From Prunus persica (Eukaryota; Streptophyta; Magnoliopsida; Rosales; Rosaceae), in assembly GCF_000346465.2 (NCBI RefSeq), contig NC_034012.1:12116972-12180971 (forward strand): DNA of 64,000 nt. Reading direction: 5' to 3'. This document shows, piece by piece, positions 1 through 12,420 of the stretch; the stretch's first letter is position 1, and the number at the start of each line of letters is the position of its first letter. The position numbers and the translations under genes are program-made. Under the pieces are notes generated by a model that worked only from the letters and a program-made list of their open reading frames with translations, was not told where the DNA came from and did no database searches.

Positions 1-100
1 TTTTTTTGTTTTCGTTTACCTTGTTACAACGATTTGTAAGCAAATCACAGCTTTGCATACCTCACCTTGCAAATTATAAGCAACCTGATAAATACCCAGT

Positions 101-290
101 TAGAAAATCAATCAAATAAGGATTTTGGTTTCGAATGAAACTCACGATGCCGATTATAGAAGAGTCGTAGGGTATGTGATAACTGACTTCTTGGAGAAGT
201 TGGAAGGCTTAATGGGAAAAAAATTTGGCTCCACTGACTTGTTGGTGAAAGTTGCAGAGATTGTGGCTAAGAGAGAGTCTGGATTGGTTT
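101..290 (+). pseudogene. unrecognised exon-like reading frame, possibly a gene 3' end
   Basis: An open frame of about 60 codons ends at a TAG near position 290. The translation is rich in charged and hydrophobic residues (for example GYVITDFLEKLEG and VAEIVAKRESGLV) and reads like the C-terminus of a soluble helical protein, but I do not recognise the family. There is no ATG and the frame is closed by a stop just upstream. It would need a splice acceptor near 110-121, and the sequence there is a weak match. It could be the last exon of a gene entering from the left, a gene fragment, or chance. Confidence 0.25.
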
Positions 291-706
291 AGGGTAGACA
301 ATATCATAATTATTATCATAAAAATTAATTTCTTACCTTATTGAATTTTTAGGGGCATGATGGGAATAACTAAGTAATTTAGAAAATGAAAAAAATAATA
401 TGTAAATATCAAAAAATCAAAAAAAGAATGTAATCATACGTGGCACAAAAGTCAAAGAACTTGTATCAACAACAACTACTACGAGGATGGCATCCAAATT
501 CTGTTTTCGATTTTGGACTTGTACCAAATTTTTTTATAAAGATTATTACACACATTTAAATAAAAGTTCAAACCCCTAGAGCCCCTCTCTCCCAATAAGG
601 GACAAAATCCAATCAGTAACCAGACAATATTGGCAGGACCTAACTCAAAGCATTGAGGTCCCTCTCTTATTTGAGCAAAGACCGAAAGACAGTCTGACAT
701 AAAAAC

Positions 707-3123
707 TCATATAATTGGCACTGGATTAATAAAATGTGAAGCAATCTTATCCTTCACCACTTTACCAACACGCGTGTAGCCATCGTCACCTTTGTAAAGG
801 AGATCTACCACTTTTGTTAAATTAAGAACTCTCATTAGGACAGCCATTGGCGCTGCAGTTGGTCTGAGAAACTCCTCGTTTATGTCCTTCCACAGATCCA
901 CCACTCGCTTGTTCAAAGCATCAAGTGCCTCTTGCTCCGACTCCCCATATTGCTTCATGTAGCAATCAATACTACAGGCAACATGGCCTCTCTCTTTCTC
1001 AAACTGCATATAGAAATTCAAAATATTAATTCGGTAATATTATAGAAAATCAGATTGTCTTTCTCACGACCACTTTCTAACACCGATGTTATTCCAACTT
1101 AACCACCAATAAAGTCTAGTGTGAATTTTTATCACCAAAGGCCATGATGCTATTAGTTGTGAAACTACTTATTATATATAGTATTTTATTTTTTCAAGTT
1201 TTCGACGTGAAACTTTGCATTTTAAACATGCTTATCTAATCTAGCATGACAAGAATAGTTTATACCTTGCTTGTGACAATATCATCCATGAACCTAAAAA
1301 GGGTCGTGGAAGCTCTAACAATTTTTGCGTCATTGAACAACCACTCAAATATCTCCTTTGTTACAATATCTCCCATGCCAAGTAAGGATACAGTTGAAAG
1401 CATGGGGTAACCAGTAGAAACTATTGCAGCAGGTAGATACTCCTCCATGGTTGGGGTGTATCCTTCATTGAACCATCTGGCCTCCTCAAAGTAAGCTCGG
1501 GCTACAGCTTTCAACTGGAGGGGGACATAACGTTATAGCTAGATAATGTGGAAGAAAATAATTTAAATATATTAACCAAAAGTGTATATATATTATATAC
1601 ATACAGATTCCTTTGCATAATAAACTCGGTATGATCTTCCATCCTTTGCAATCTCTTCCTCAATTTCATCGACAACATTCAAAAGGGTACGATAAAATAT
1701 TTGCATATAGTCTGGTAGTTCATCTATGCTACTCATATCCCACCTGAAAATTTGATAACCTTGTAAGTTGGCTTATTTAGGAGCACTTCTGCAATTACAA
1801 TAAATCAGCTCTAAATTATTAAAAAGAAAATTATGATTTCAAAGTAGTACCTCTCAATTGCTGCAGTAAAGATCTCAAGTTCTTCAAACGTAGCATATGC
1901 GTCGTAGATATCATCCATCACTGATACCAGGGCAATCACTTTTGTAAGAAATTTTCGTGCTTCGACATATTGGGGTTCAAAGTATACTCCGACTACCCAA
2001 AAGTACAACTCCACGATCCTGTCTCTTGCGAAAGGCAGCTTCTTTTCAAAGTCTACTTCTTTCCACCACCTAATGAGCAATAACATTAGCTGTATGTGTA
2101 ACTTGAGTATATATGCTCACATTTACAATTAAAAGAGAGACTTACCTAGTAATCTCACTGAGCTCATTTTTGTGCAAAGATTGAACAAGATTAAAATCTA
2201 ACTTCGCAAGTTTCAACAAAGCTTCATTGTGTGAAGCTTCATCTTGGTAGATTGACATGTAACGCCTGGCACATACCCTCTCTAGATCTTTTCGCAAAGG
2301 TCTCTCCAAGGCTTGAGTGATTTGTTCTGCATGTTCGTAGCTTACATGAGTTTTTGCGGCAGAGTCAAGGTGAGTGGTGGTGAAAGCAAGAGCTTCATCT
2401 AGTATTTCTTCTCCCCGTATGCCTAGATGCCCGGCTTCATAAAGGCTTAGCATCCCCGGAACATCGACAATTAAGCATTCCTTGAAGCTGCCATTTTCGT
2501 CTTTGAACTTGTTGAACACATCTGCTTGATTGCCATAAAAATGAACAGGCAGTAGTTGGCTAAAATCAGTCACATTACAGTCCACTACAGTATAATTTGT
2601 TGATTAACTTACCACATGAAATCTTATATCCATGTTGTCTTAGTAGCCGGAAACCAAGAGCAACGTTGTATAGATCTCCATCATCACTAAAGTCATGGTC
2701 ATGAAATGCAGCATGCATACGCTCCAACGCTTCTTCAATTTCACTTTCAAAATGGTAGGCCACGCCAAGGCGCTGGATTGCATCAATCAACTTGAGCTGA
2801 TGTGAAAAGTCACCTGCACTAGTTGTGAATACTTCCCTCCTCACTACTTCTTTCAGCTCCTCAACTTCTTCTTGGTTCCGGGCATTTGTTATCTGCGGCC
2901 AGCAATTAATTAAATAAGAAAAATACTTGCGAAATTTTTTTTATTTTTTATTTTTGATAAAAATAAACATGAATATGTAATGATAATATAATTTGCATGA
3001 GATTACAATGTCTTGGGAATCATAGTTCATGAACCGATCTCCCCAAATGCTTGGTGGGAAATTTGCCGTCCGACGAATAATTTCAGGCTTAGATTGGGCT
3101 GCTGCACAAACTTGGATAGACAT
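707..3123 (-). CDS. TPS1: class I sesquiterpene synthase, TPS-a subfamily, seven exons, apparently intact
   Basis: Exons on the minus strand, inferred from GT/AG sites and phase: 3123-3007, 2892-2613, 2521-2146, 2069-1851, 1743-1605, 1514-1266 and 1003-707 (TGA at 709-707). They join in frame to 558 residues, the normal length for a cytosolic TPS-a enzyme without a plastid transit peptide. Seen in the translation: RR-x8-W at about residues 17-27, RxR (RDR) at 273-275, the Mg-binding DDIYD motif at 310-314 and the second metal motif DDIVTSKFE at 454-462. Family knowledge: such enzymes ionise farnesyl diphosphate and cyclise the cation to sesquiterpenes; the product cannot be read from sequence. 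The start is the ATG at 3123 because it precedes the usual short leader before RR-x8-W. An in-frame ATG at 3165 would add 14 residues rich in K and Q. No lesion was found. Confidence 0.93.
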
Positions 3124-3237
3124 GTTTTGCTGTTTCTTCTTAGGTAGATAAAAATCAGACGGCACTTATTAGTACTGTTTTCTATACGCTTCGAGCTTTG
3201 CTATGAAACTATGAAACACATTGATAGTAGACTCATG

Positions 3238-3250
3238 TATATATATATAG
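3238..3250 (-). promoter_or_regulatory. TATA box of TPS1
   Basis: Read on the minus strand this is CTATATATATATA, about 115 bases upstream of the TPS1 ATG. The motif GCCTATATATATAT is shared with the promoter of TPS2, which supports common descent of the promoters. Confidence 0.6.
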
Positions 3251-4053
3251 GCAAGGGTTGGGATATAAGATTATTGCAAAGCAAGAATAGAATCGTGCAT
3301 AGCAGAAGATAGTTTCATATAAACCATATAATAATTTCCATGGCTAGGGGCCTTCCCTTTTTTGAGTGCGGGGATATATATTATCTTTTTCCTTATCTTT
3401 TTTCTCACGTAACATATTATTTTTTTTGAGTGCGGGATTTAGCGTTTTTTTGCCTCTTTTAAAGCTAGCATAGTGGTGAATCGATGATGATTGTACTTTC
3501 CTCTTCAATACATTTGTTAAATCAATATAATAACAAGCTACATCCGCCATGCATCCACATGTTTTTAACGTGAGAGAGACATGCGTCACCTTATATTGCA
3601 GTAATTCTAGCTAGATATGGTTGATGTGATCTTGTACGACTTATGATTCATAAGTAAAGTTTTATTCTATTGGGTTTTCTTTGGGAATATTTTAATGAGC
3701 CCACTAAAAAACATACCATATTTCATGTAACTTGTTTGGTGGTAATGGAATTTTGATCTTCCTTTAAAAAAACGTAACAAGTTAACACATGTAGCATTTG
3801 TTAAATTTTAAATTTTTCTCTTCAATTTTAAATTCAAAATTAGATTTTGAGGGAAACTTATTGTGGGTGGATTTTGTTATTTAACGCTGTCAATGGAAGA
3901 GGTGGCACCCCCTTTTAATATATATATATATATATATATATTTTAATATTTATACAAATGACATTCTTCTTTAATCTAATTTAAACTCGGGGAGGGAGAA
4001 CACATTTATTATTATCGAGTTTTTTCTTTTAAATTTTTTTGATAGTTACAAAC
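3251..4053. other. TPS1 upstream region ending in an old repeat flank
   Basis: No gene is seen. About 3342-3440 contains two copies of a TTTTTTGAGTGCGGG-type segment. A (TA)n tract lies at about 3921-3942. From about 3895 to 4053 the sequence matches, in inverse orientation, 59133-59290 at the other end of the window. So the hAT element that follows was embedded in a larger repeat before the two copies separated. Confidence 0.5.
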
Positions 4054-5834
4054 CAGGGGCGGACGCACCTTGTGCCACCATCCGCTGTCCTTTTTTTTCA
4101 ACTACAAGTGAGCAAAATTGATATTTATAAATTTCTAGTGATAATATATATTGTTGATATTGATTTTTTAAATTTATTTATGGATTTATGGATATGATAA
4201 TACAGATTGATTGAGTTTATAATTGGTTGATAATGTGGATTGATTGAGTATATTGAATATTGATTAATATGATAATTTGGTATATTGAATATTGATTGAT
4301 ATGATAATTTGGTATATTGAATATTGATAGTGGGTTATTGACATTTTCATATTCATATGATAATTTGGATAAAAATTAATTATTGATTGAATTAATTGAT
4401 GTGTAGATTTATGGAATGATTCTTTAAAAGAAAATTATCTACGGATAGTCCTTCTCCGTCTAATCCAAGTAGTTCAAATGCAATACCAATTGAAGTAGAT
4501 GAAATATTGGCTAATCTTCAGGCACCCTGGACTAAGAACTCGAATGACGGATTATAGTCATAATATTCGAGATGAGATCCGAAGAGCATATCTACAAAAA
4601 GAGACCTTGTCAACCTAGAAGTCATAGATTCCCACAAATTAATTAATCAGGAATTAATATATTCTTCATTGCTCAATGATTTGATGAGTTTGATTGGTTG
4701 GAATATAGTACAGCTAAAGATGCTAAGTTTTGTCTTCATTGTTATCTCTTTAAACCTAATTTTTATCAAGTGGGTGGTGACACATTCACTGTGGTAGGCT
4801 TTAATAATTGGAAGAAGGGGAAAGAAAGATTTAACTTTCATGTTGGACCGGTTGGTAGTGTTCACAAACCAAGCTATAGAAGTTGCTTACAATTTGATGC
4901 ATCAAATTATACACATTAAAACAGTTGTGATCAAGCAAACAAACCAAGCTCGTACGGCTTATTGCACTTGCTTGAATGCATCACTCAAGTGCACTAAGTA
5001 TTTGTTGCGACAAGTTCTTTCTTTTTGTGGTCATGATGAAAATGTCATTTCAAGTAATAATGGGAATTATTTAGAGCTCTTATAATATCTTGCGGATCAT
5101 GATAAAAAGGTTAAGGCCGTTATGTTGGAAAATGCTCCCGGCAATCTAAAGTTAATAGCTCCTTCAATTCAAAAAGATCTTGTCAGTTCTTGTGCCAAAG
5201 AAACCATTGGTCTTATCTTGAGTGATGTAAAAGATAGATATTTTTCAATAATGGCGGATGAAGCACGTGATGTTCAATAAAGGAGCAAATGGTGATGATG
5301 TTTCGTTATGTGAATGACAAAGGACAAATAATTGAAAGGTTTGTAGGCGTTCGACATGTAACCGACACTACTTCAAGTGCACTGAAGGAAGCCATTGATG
5401 AATTCTTTTCTTCCGAGAATTTGACCTTTTACAAGCTACGATGACAAGGTTATGATGGAGTTAGTACTATGAGACGTGAGTTCAATGGCCTTAAAACAAA
5501 GATTTTGAGAGAACAACCTTGTGCATTTTATGTTTATTGTTTTGCTCATTGACTTCAACTAGCTCTTGTTGTTGTAGCTTGATTGTTTGAATGATAGCTT
5601 GATTGTTTATATTGAGAGAGATGTTTTTGTTTGTATTAATAACGAAACTATAATGCAACATTTTCAAAATATAAAAACTCGTCGTGGACAATTGTAACTT
5701 GTAATTTTGGTTTTGTCATGAATTATGAATCGAAGTACTATCTTTCTATTTTTTTAGTATTATTTTCTTTGTAGAAAAATTTCGGAACTTTTACATTGTG
5801 ACTCCTTGGCCACATAATCCTGAATCCGCCACTA
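4054..5834 (+). mobile_element. decayed hAT-superfamily element, copy 1
   Basis: The left end begins CAGGGGCGGACGCACC. The right end reads CCTGAATCCGCCACTA, so the inverted termini are roughly YAGKGGCGG, typical of hAT elements. The base pairs to the right (GCTGCAAC, 5835-5842) match the 8-bp flank of the second copy (GCTGCAAT on its outer side), while this copy's own left flank (TTACAAAC) is eroded. Inside are remnants of a TTF-zinc-finger/DUF4371 transposase-like gene on the plus strand. A second copy lies inverted at 57638-59132. Confidence 0.65.
4449..5590 (+). pseudogene. TTF zinc-finger / DUF4371 hAT-type transposase remnant
   Basis: Broken plus-strand reading frames carry family features: an EYSTAKDAKFCLHCYLFKP stretch near 4698-4757 (TTF-type zinc finger, with the paired cysteines CLHC), then LIAPSIQKDLVSSCAKETIG near 5154-5213 and a DUF4371-like segment to about 5280. 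Stops and frameshifts occur at about 5083 and 5277 and beyond, so no full-length protein is possible. Family knowledge places these domains in hAT transposases and their domesticated relatives. The same segment at 57806-58228 is more open and reads further. Confidence 0.7.
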
Positions 5835-5842
5835 GCTGCAAC

Positions 5843-7923
5843 AATTAATTTCATTAATAAAAGAAAAATACAAAAAAATGGCCCCACAAAAGGCTCTTGC
5901 AAATAACGGAAGGATACAAACAATACTCTTAAATTTAATTGGTCCTTTTATTTAGTCTCACATAGGAATATGACTCGTGATTAGATTTTAAAAAAATATG
6001 GGTAGGGATATAAGAATTTGGGTGGCAATAGCATAACCAAATTAATTTACAAATATTGAATATAATAAATGAATTCAAAGTTGTAAAACTTGTAGAAGGA
6101 GAGCACAAAAGGAAGAAGACGAAGAAGAAAAGTGGACTCCTTTTAAGACCATTGCTGTTGCTGACAGAGATCCATATAAAAGGAATAAAATAATAACAGA
6201 GATTTATAATAAAATACCCCAAAATAAAACAATAACAATACTGTCGGTAGCCTTCGACTGATCATGTCCATTCCTTTCCATTTCCCTTCCAGTTTTACTT
6301 GGGCAGATTTGTGGATCTTTTCTGTGCAGCTGTGTTGGTTTGTGTGCCAGGTTGTAGTGAGTTTTATGCTTTTTTGTGTTTTTGAGTTCATTTTGGTGTA
6401 TGTTGGAGAATGAAATTTCGGGTTATTTAACAAGTAATCTTGTGTTTCATGTTGAGAAGCTGGACACCATTTTAATTGCCATTAATGAGAAATGAGAGGG
6501 GTACCTACAAGAAAATACTCCGACGTTCAAATCAGTGCTTGTTTAGGAATATTGCAGTAGAGTCAAAATAATGTCATACATCTATTCCTTTATTCTGGGG
6601 GATTAGTTGACCTTTTATAGGTATTGAACACTTTGACTCCAAGTCCCATATTCCTTATTTATCTCCAAATTCTATGGTAGTGAATATCATGTTATTTGAT
6701 TCTCTACACTCCCTCAAATTTAAAGTTCATGGAAAGTGGCTTGTTACTTAAGCCTTAATTTTTGCTCCCACAATGTGACTGATTTTGGCTTTCTACGTTA
6801 ATAAAACTTGTTTCGGACAAAACAAAAAACTTTATTCCCAAATTATTTCATTAAAACAATAAAAAGACTTCAATCTAGCTAGTATCGTATACTAATCTTT
6901 TTATTTTTTAGTTTTGATAATCAATCTTATCTCTTGAACTCTTACACTAATATTTTATGAAGTTTTCAGTGTTTTCATAAAGTCGATTGAAATTTTAAAA
7001 ATTACACAAATACCTCATGAAGTTTTAAATTATTTTCACCTTTTTCAAACGACTGTTGATGACCATCCATGACCAAGGAAAAAAACATATATAGTTGGTG
7101 ACCAGAGCAAGTTGATCTTTTCAAAGATAAGATCTTACCATTAGTTGGCCCATGAAGCTCGATGGGCAGATAACTAACGTGTGAAATCCGAAAGGGGTGA
7201 TAAAATTGATAGATTGGCAGCGTCTTGATAAGAAATTAATGTAGCTTTTGGAATATTTAATAATCCAAATAGACGAAGCCGATCTTCAACACGATCTTAC
7301 CAAAATTGGCAGATAATATTATATGATCCTGCGCATCCAGAAGTTGACAGGTAGTGAATCATGATTCATGATGAACAGGTTCGACCCTTCATGATAACGA
7401 CACTGGATGCATGTTTTGTGTTGAATTATCCAACAGTGCTGGAGCCCTACAAGCTCGTGTTACAACTGCTAACGTTGTAATGTTTTGAACTTTTTATTCT
7501 CAATTATTTTAAATCATTCCAACAATTTTTTATAAAAAAATTATTATTATTATTATTGCCAAAATTAGGAAGGTGGGAGGAAAGCAACTCGTAGTGGCTT
7601 CAATTCTGGTCCATTTGAGAGCACATCAAAGTTCCGAGCCAATCTAACTAACACCCTATTGGTGTGGTAAATTATTTTGAACTAAAATGCTCTAATTTTA
7701 ACGTAACAAAAAGTCAAGAGGTCCTTATTGCAAACAATACAAAATAAGATACAAAATAATAAAACATAATAAGGAACCAGCCCATCCCAACCAACCAGCT
7801 TCAAATACCTTTCACAGTTAAGTACAAGCAGAGATGGTATCTGTTCAGAGCCGGCCTTGTTTTTAGCCCAGAAGGATAATCGCCTAGTGCTTCACATCGA
7901 GGATGGCCCCCAAAATTATTTTA

Positions 7924-7925
<2 letters not shown>
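5843..7925. other. intergenic, no supported gene
   Basis: AT-rich DNA with many short frames in all phases and none with recognisable domains or splice logic. A purine-rich GAAGAAGACGAAGAAG stretch occurs near 6112. Short poly-A and (TTA)n runs occur near 7540. I see nothing functional here. Confidence 0.5.

Positions 7926-7957
<32 letters not shown>
7926..7957. repeat. (TA)n tract at left border of viral insert
   Basis: About 16 TA units directly abut the viral sequence. At the same point the other viral copy (from about 16173) continues with non-TA sequence, so the junction is exact. Confidence 0.9.
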
Positions 7958-8189
7958 CTGGGGTTGATGCAACTGTAGGAGCACATGTTTTCAACCTGAT
8001 TCAACTTTGAATTTTGTCTTCTTTTGAGGAATTCTTTTTTCTTTCGGCTACTTTCGGTGATGGGATCAAAAGCAAACAGTGCTTTGTCTGCCACTTTAGA
8101 AGATGCTTCCGCTTTCACCGGGTAATGATGGCAACTGCTTTGGGGTATGCTTTCTACTGGATTAATTATGGCGTCGACAACTTTGGCTT

Positions 8190-9473
8190 CTAGTCTGATT
8201 GCACATCATAGGCATCATAGGGATCTTGACTATCATCATACCATGCTTTCGGCCTGGCAGGGCTCTGCATGGGCTGGCAACTAGACGACGAGGGAGGATC
8301 ATTGTCCTCGTCATCATCCATCTGGGAGGCCTGGATGATCAACTGGCGAGCAATTTCTTAGAGCTCGGACTTAGATTTTCCTTCGACTGAGAGGGAAGAT
8401 GATCGGACCGAACCAGTAGGAGAGACTGGGCGCGGAATAGGCTCAAGAGGAAGATCATTGTAGACGTATTTGGCAATTCTGTCAACTTCAAATTTATCCC
8501 ACCATTTAACAGAAAATTGGCGGGCAAAGATTCTGGCATCCTTGGTGATTCTGTAAGACCATTTGAGAATCCAAGGGACTTTATATCTGGCAATAAAGAG
8601 CAACTGTTTTGGGAAGAACAAATCAACTTTTGAGAACTTGGCTTGTTTAGTGTAGTGACGGATCAGCTCAAGAACTGAAACAGGCAGAATTTCATCAACT
8701 GGACCATGTTTTTCCCACCAATGGAGGAACCAATAAGGGAAAGAACATTTGAACTTGTTGTCGAAATTGATGAACCAGGAATGATTAAAATCTTCAGATT
8801 GGTGAAGGAAAATAGTATATCATGCTTCAATATAATCAGAATAATTATATTGCAATTTTGACTTCAGGAGTTTCAACTCATAGGGACGACTGCTGAAAGA
8901 CTCTTGGCTTAAAATTCTGTGAATATACAGGGAATGATAAAGGATAATCTCAGGATGATCTCGATCCTTTATCGGCTTAATTTCAACTGATTGGGTTTCA
9001 AGTAATATATCTCTATAATACTTGAGGGACTTATATGGACTGGGTGGCATGTAATGAAATCCAGGAGGGAAATAGTGTTTGGCTATTTCTATGGGATCTG
9101 CATGGATATCATAAACAGGCTCAATGACACATAAATGAGAATTACTCTTTGAAAAATAAGGGGATGATTTTTTGAAGGCAACTGAGGGACCTGCAGAAGT
9201 ATCAACTGAAAAAGGGTTATAACTGGAAACTAATGTCGACTGATAACTAGGGCGGATTTGACCAACTGTGGAACTAAGGGAGGAGAACCTATTAGCAACT
9301 GATAACGGAGTGGCAACTGAAATGGGAGCGCAACCGGGAAAAGGAACTATTTGCTTGGGCACTTCTGGCTTTTGTTGACTCATGGATGGGGGAAGGATTC
9401 TTGGCAACTGGGGCGACTGGGATGGCTTATTTTGACTGGCTGATTCTTTCTGCTTATCTTTTTTGGGTGCCAT
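8190..9473 (-). pseudogene. viral ORF2 protein, minus copy, broken
   Basis: The frame opens at an ATG (9473), just inside the overlapping end of the polyprotein frame. It encodes a basic, Ser/Pro/Gln-rich N-terminus (MAPKKDKQKE) followed by a more ordered, aromatic-rich half (motifs such as HYFPPGFHYMPPSPYK). A TGA near 8820 replaces the tryptophan codon present in the plus copy, and a stop near 8358 replaces a glutamine-type codon. Family knowledge: florendovirus ORF2 has no established function. Confidence 0.7.
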
Positions 9474-9956
9474 TGTGCATCCTGCAAGAATTCTCGAGTA
9501 AGAAAATCAGGAATTGAATTCTCACTACCTCTCAAATATTCAATATCAAAATCAAATATACTCAAAATACTTTGCCATCTTGCAAAAATATGTTTAGATG
9601 CAATGTTATGAACATCTTTTTCTAAAACATGTTTTGCAGATTTACAATCGGCTCGTATTAAAAAATTTTGATTAAGTAAATCATCCTGAAATTTAATGAT
9701 GCATAATACAATAGCTAATATTTCTTTTTTAATAGTACTATAATTATATTGTGACTGGGTCCAAGCACCAGAATGGAATCGAACAATTTGTTCTGGGGAA
9801 CTTGGACAACTTCTTTGTTTGAGAATACCACCGTAACCAATATCGGAGGCATCAGTTTCAACTATTTAAAAAGAATCAACTGAAGGAATACCAAGATAGG
9901 GAAGTGTCTTGACATGAGCTTTGATTTGTTTGACAACTTCAGTATGGACAAATGAC
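9474..9956 (-). pseudogene. viral polyprotein fragment: RNase H end, minus copy
   Basis: This matches the plus-strand segment 14174-14660. It holds the C-terminal part of the RNase H domain and the end of the polyprotein. It is joined directly to coat-region sequence at about 9956, so the protease, reverse transcriptase and part of the coat region are deleted from this copy. A TAA interrupts it near 9868. Confidence 0.7.
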
Positions 9957-10938
9957 CCCGTCACCTTGACCTATTTGTTCGTCAAATATAGGGAGACCGT
10001 CTTCATTTAGTTTTACTGCATAAGTGATTCTATTTTTAGACTCAGGGGTTAGATGTTTATCCCACCAATACCTGAGAGTACCAGTAAAACCAATAACTAA
10101 CAGGGGAACAATCTCAGACTGTCTGAAACTGTGATTGGTGATATAACTATTGGCAACCATTGACATATTTTGTAACTTATTCAGGATTTCCTGCTCAAAA
10201 AGACCATCAATATTCCATTCATACAATTTATCAGAAGAAACTGAAACTGGGTTTGGAAGTTTCGTTCTTCAAATTGGATGTCTGGAGGAGTTGGTCTAGG
10301 GTACCAATTCTTGGTTAGACTAGTGGGGCTTAAGTGTTTTTCTAGTTTTTTGATTCTGGGATCAACTTGGACTTCTAAATTTTTAAAAGCGTTTTCAATT
10401 TTTGAAATATTACTTATGTCGGACTCAGACTCAGAGGAGTTATTGACTGTGAAAGAATCTAGTGTTTTAAGACCAGATTTTTCGGCTTTCTCAGTTTTAT
10501 TTGGTGTCAACTGCTCTAACATTTCTTCGATTTTCTTCATTGTAGGTTTTATCTTAGGTGTGGGACTCGACTTAAGATCCTGGAACTGGACTATCGGTTT
10601 TTCAGCTTTTGTTTTAGACTTAAACTCTGAGGGGCTCAACTTGTCTATCTTGGTTTCGATTGTATCTAATTGTTTTCCAATGACAATTAAACTCTGATTA
10701 GTGTAATTATTCTGCTCAATTAATTTTCTATTATTGTCACCGCTTTCAAAGTTTTGAAAGGAGTAGCAGGTATAGGCGCATTTTTGTGTTCTATTATTAT
10801 GGTGTCAACCGGGGGATGACTGGATTCAACTACAGACTTGTCTACCATTTTCCATTTTTCTTTAGTCAAGGTTTTTAACTCATCTTTTGACATATAATGG
10901 CTTTCTATGAAATCAAGGTAGAAAATTTCAACTTTGGC
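9957..10938 (-). pseudogene. viral polyprotein fragment: coat-protein region, frameshifted
   Basis: Several open pieces in two frames (10639-10181 and 10226-9939) give a Lys/Ser/Glu-rich linker and then a segment typical of the N-terminal capsid region of caulimovirids (for example WNIDGLFEQEILNKLQ, YWWDKH). The cysteine zinc-finger part is absent because the copy is truncated at about 9956. The stretch 10700-10938 links to the movement-protein region with in-frame stops. Confidence 0.6.
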
Positions 10939-12243
10939 TCACCGCATGTAATCTTTCCATTCATTAAAGATTTTCTGACGGTTTTCACTAGCAGGGTAGG
11001 CTTGGTGATAATTATCTCTTCTGGACTGATTTTCTGGGGCTTTGAGATGGCGGTTTAGATGTGTCCAATTAATTTCAAATTTTCTATTAAGAGTTCTAAG
11101 TTGGTCATCGACTGGTGCAAAATTATCAACTAAAAAGTCGGACTGTGTTAGTGACTCAGGTGATTCGGACTTTTCTTCCTGGACTGGAGTCTTGCCGTAG
11201 CAAGGCTGGGTTACCTGAGAGGATTTTCTCAGAGACTCAAGCTTGAAATCAATCATGGCCTTATCTAACTCTAGGTCTCGTTCTAGAGTGGAGGATGAGG
11301 CAGTAAAGGAATGCCTAGCAGGGGCATGCCTTTGAGACTGACCGGGGGTCGGCAACTGTTGCAACTGGACATTAAATTTCCTTAGAGGTTGATTTTTAAA
11401 TTTAATTTTTACTGTGCCGTCTAAGTATTGGTGAATATAGTCTAAATTGTTTAGACTACGTTGGATCGGAGCTGGTTGGCTCTCAGTGACTAAGGTCCAA
11501 TCTTTTGGAAGGGCAACTTCTGACCACTTAATTGTTTGGGGAACTTGAATATGGGCGTCTGAAGTGTGACTCTGGATTAAAACAATTTGGTCTTTTGGGC
11601 TTTTAGTAAGGGCTTGGAAATTCATATTAGTACCTGTGACTTTATAATAAATTCTGTAGACTAAGGCTAAAGGTTGGGTTCCTGGGAGGACATTGTAACC
11701 TTCAGTCTTAATATTCAGAGTTAAAGTTCTCAGAATATGGGGATCACTAAGACTTACTGTGAAATCAGGATAACAATCAAAATGAACTGGGCCATTACAC
11801 AGACTGGACTCAATGACTCCTAAGGTGCTGTCACTAAACTCAGTGAATCTAGCGTCACGCAAACAAAGAAGAATTGAGGCTTTTAGACCTAACCTAACAG
11901 CAACTTGAACTAAATCAATATGCAGAAAGTTATTACTGTCATTTTTGTGCTTTTTAATTGAATCAAGATTAAGCAACTGGCAGGTTTCATGTTCTTTACT
12001 CAAGGCATACACTTGTTCAACTGTTTTGACGTGAGTTGTGCTATTAAAACTAGAAGGCAACCAATGTTTCTTATAAATTTTTTGACTCGGGACTTTAGGT
12101 ATATTCCAATCTCTAAAGTCTAACTGTTCTTTACAACTAGAATCATATTCAAATTATTCTTCATTAACTATTTCTGGGAGTCGACTTATACTGGTTTTAG
12201 AACTGTTTGACTTACAGGAATTTGTTCTAAGAAAAAGACTCAT
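10939..12243 (-). pseudogene. viral movement protein region (30K superfamily), one nonsense codon
   Basis: The polyprotein frame opens at an ATG at 12243. It is cut by a TAA about 28 codons later, then stays open to a TGA at 10939. The long central block, with short motifs such as ILLCLRDARF and SSLCNGPVHF, is characteristic of caulimovirid movement proteins of the 30K superfamily (cell-to-cell transport through plasmodesmata). The C-terminal part is a charged linker. This is the best-preserved viral frame in the window, but it is still interrupted. Confidence 0.75.
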
Positions 12244-12420
12244 GGCTACTCAAGTGTTTGGATATGGCTGTCTGAGGAAGAAGATAAACAGTGACTTCCT
12301 AAACTGACCGTTTACCCACCAAGAAACCTATTAACCTTCCTAATTTTCTGTCTCCTGCCCACCGCTCAAGCCCTCTACACTGGGGACTTACTGACTTGGA
12401 AAAAGGACTCACGGGTCAGA
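12244..12420 (-). other. viral leader sequence, minus copy, up to the head-to-head junction
   Basis: Segment 12283-12413 is the reverse complement of 16665-16795, the leader that follows the primer-binding site in the plus copy. It therefore identifies the true start of the viral coding unit. The junction with plus-strand protease-region sequence lies at about 12413-12420. Confidence 0.75.

Larger units (their letters stand above)
7958..9956 (-). repeat. left arm of about 2-kb inverted repeat within viral insert
   Basis: This arm is the near-identical reverse complement of 14174-16172, covering the RNase H tail, ORF2 and the start of the long intergenic region. The arms are separated by about 4.2 kb. 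Differences are scattered single-base changes and one-base indels. Confidence 0.85.

Noticed and set aside
5935..6433. Two minus-strand frames of 95-96 codons
   Set aside because: They overlap each other in different phases and have no recognisable motif.
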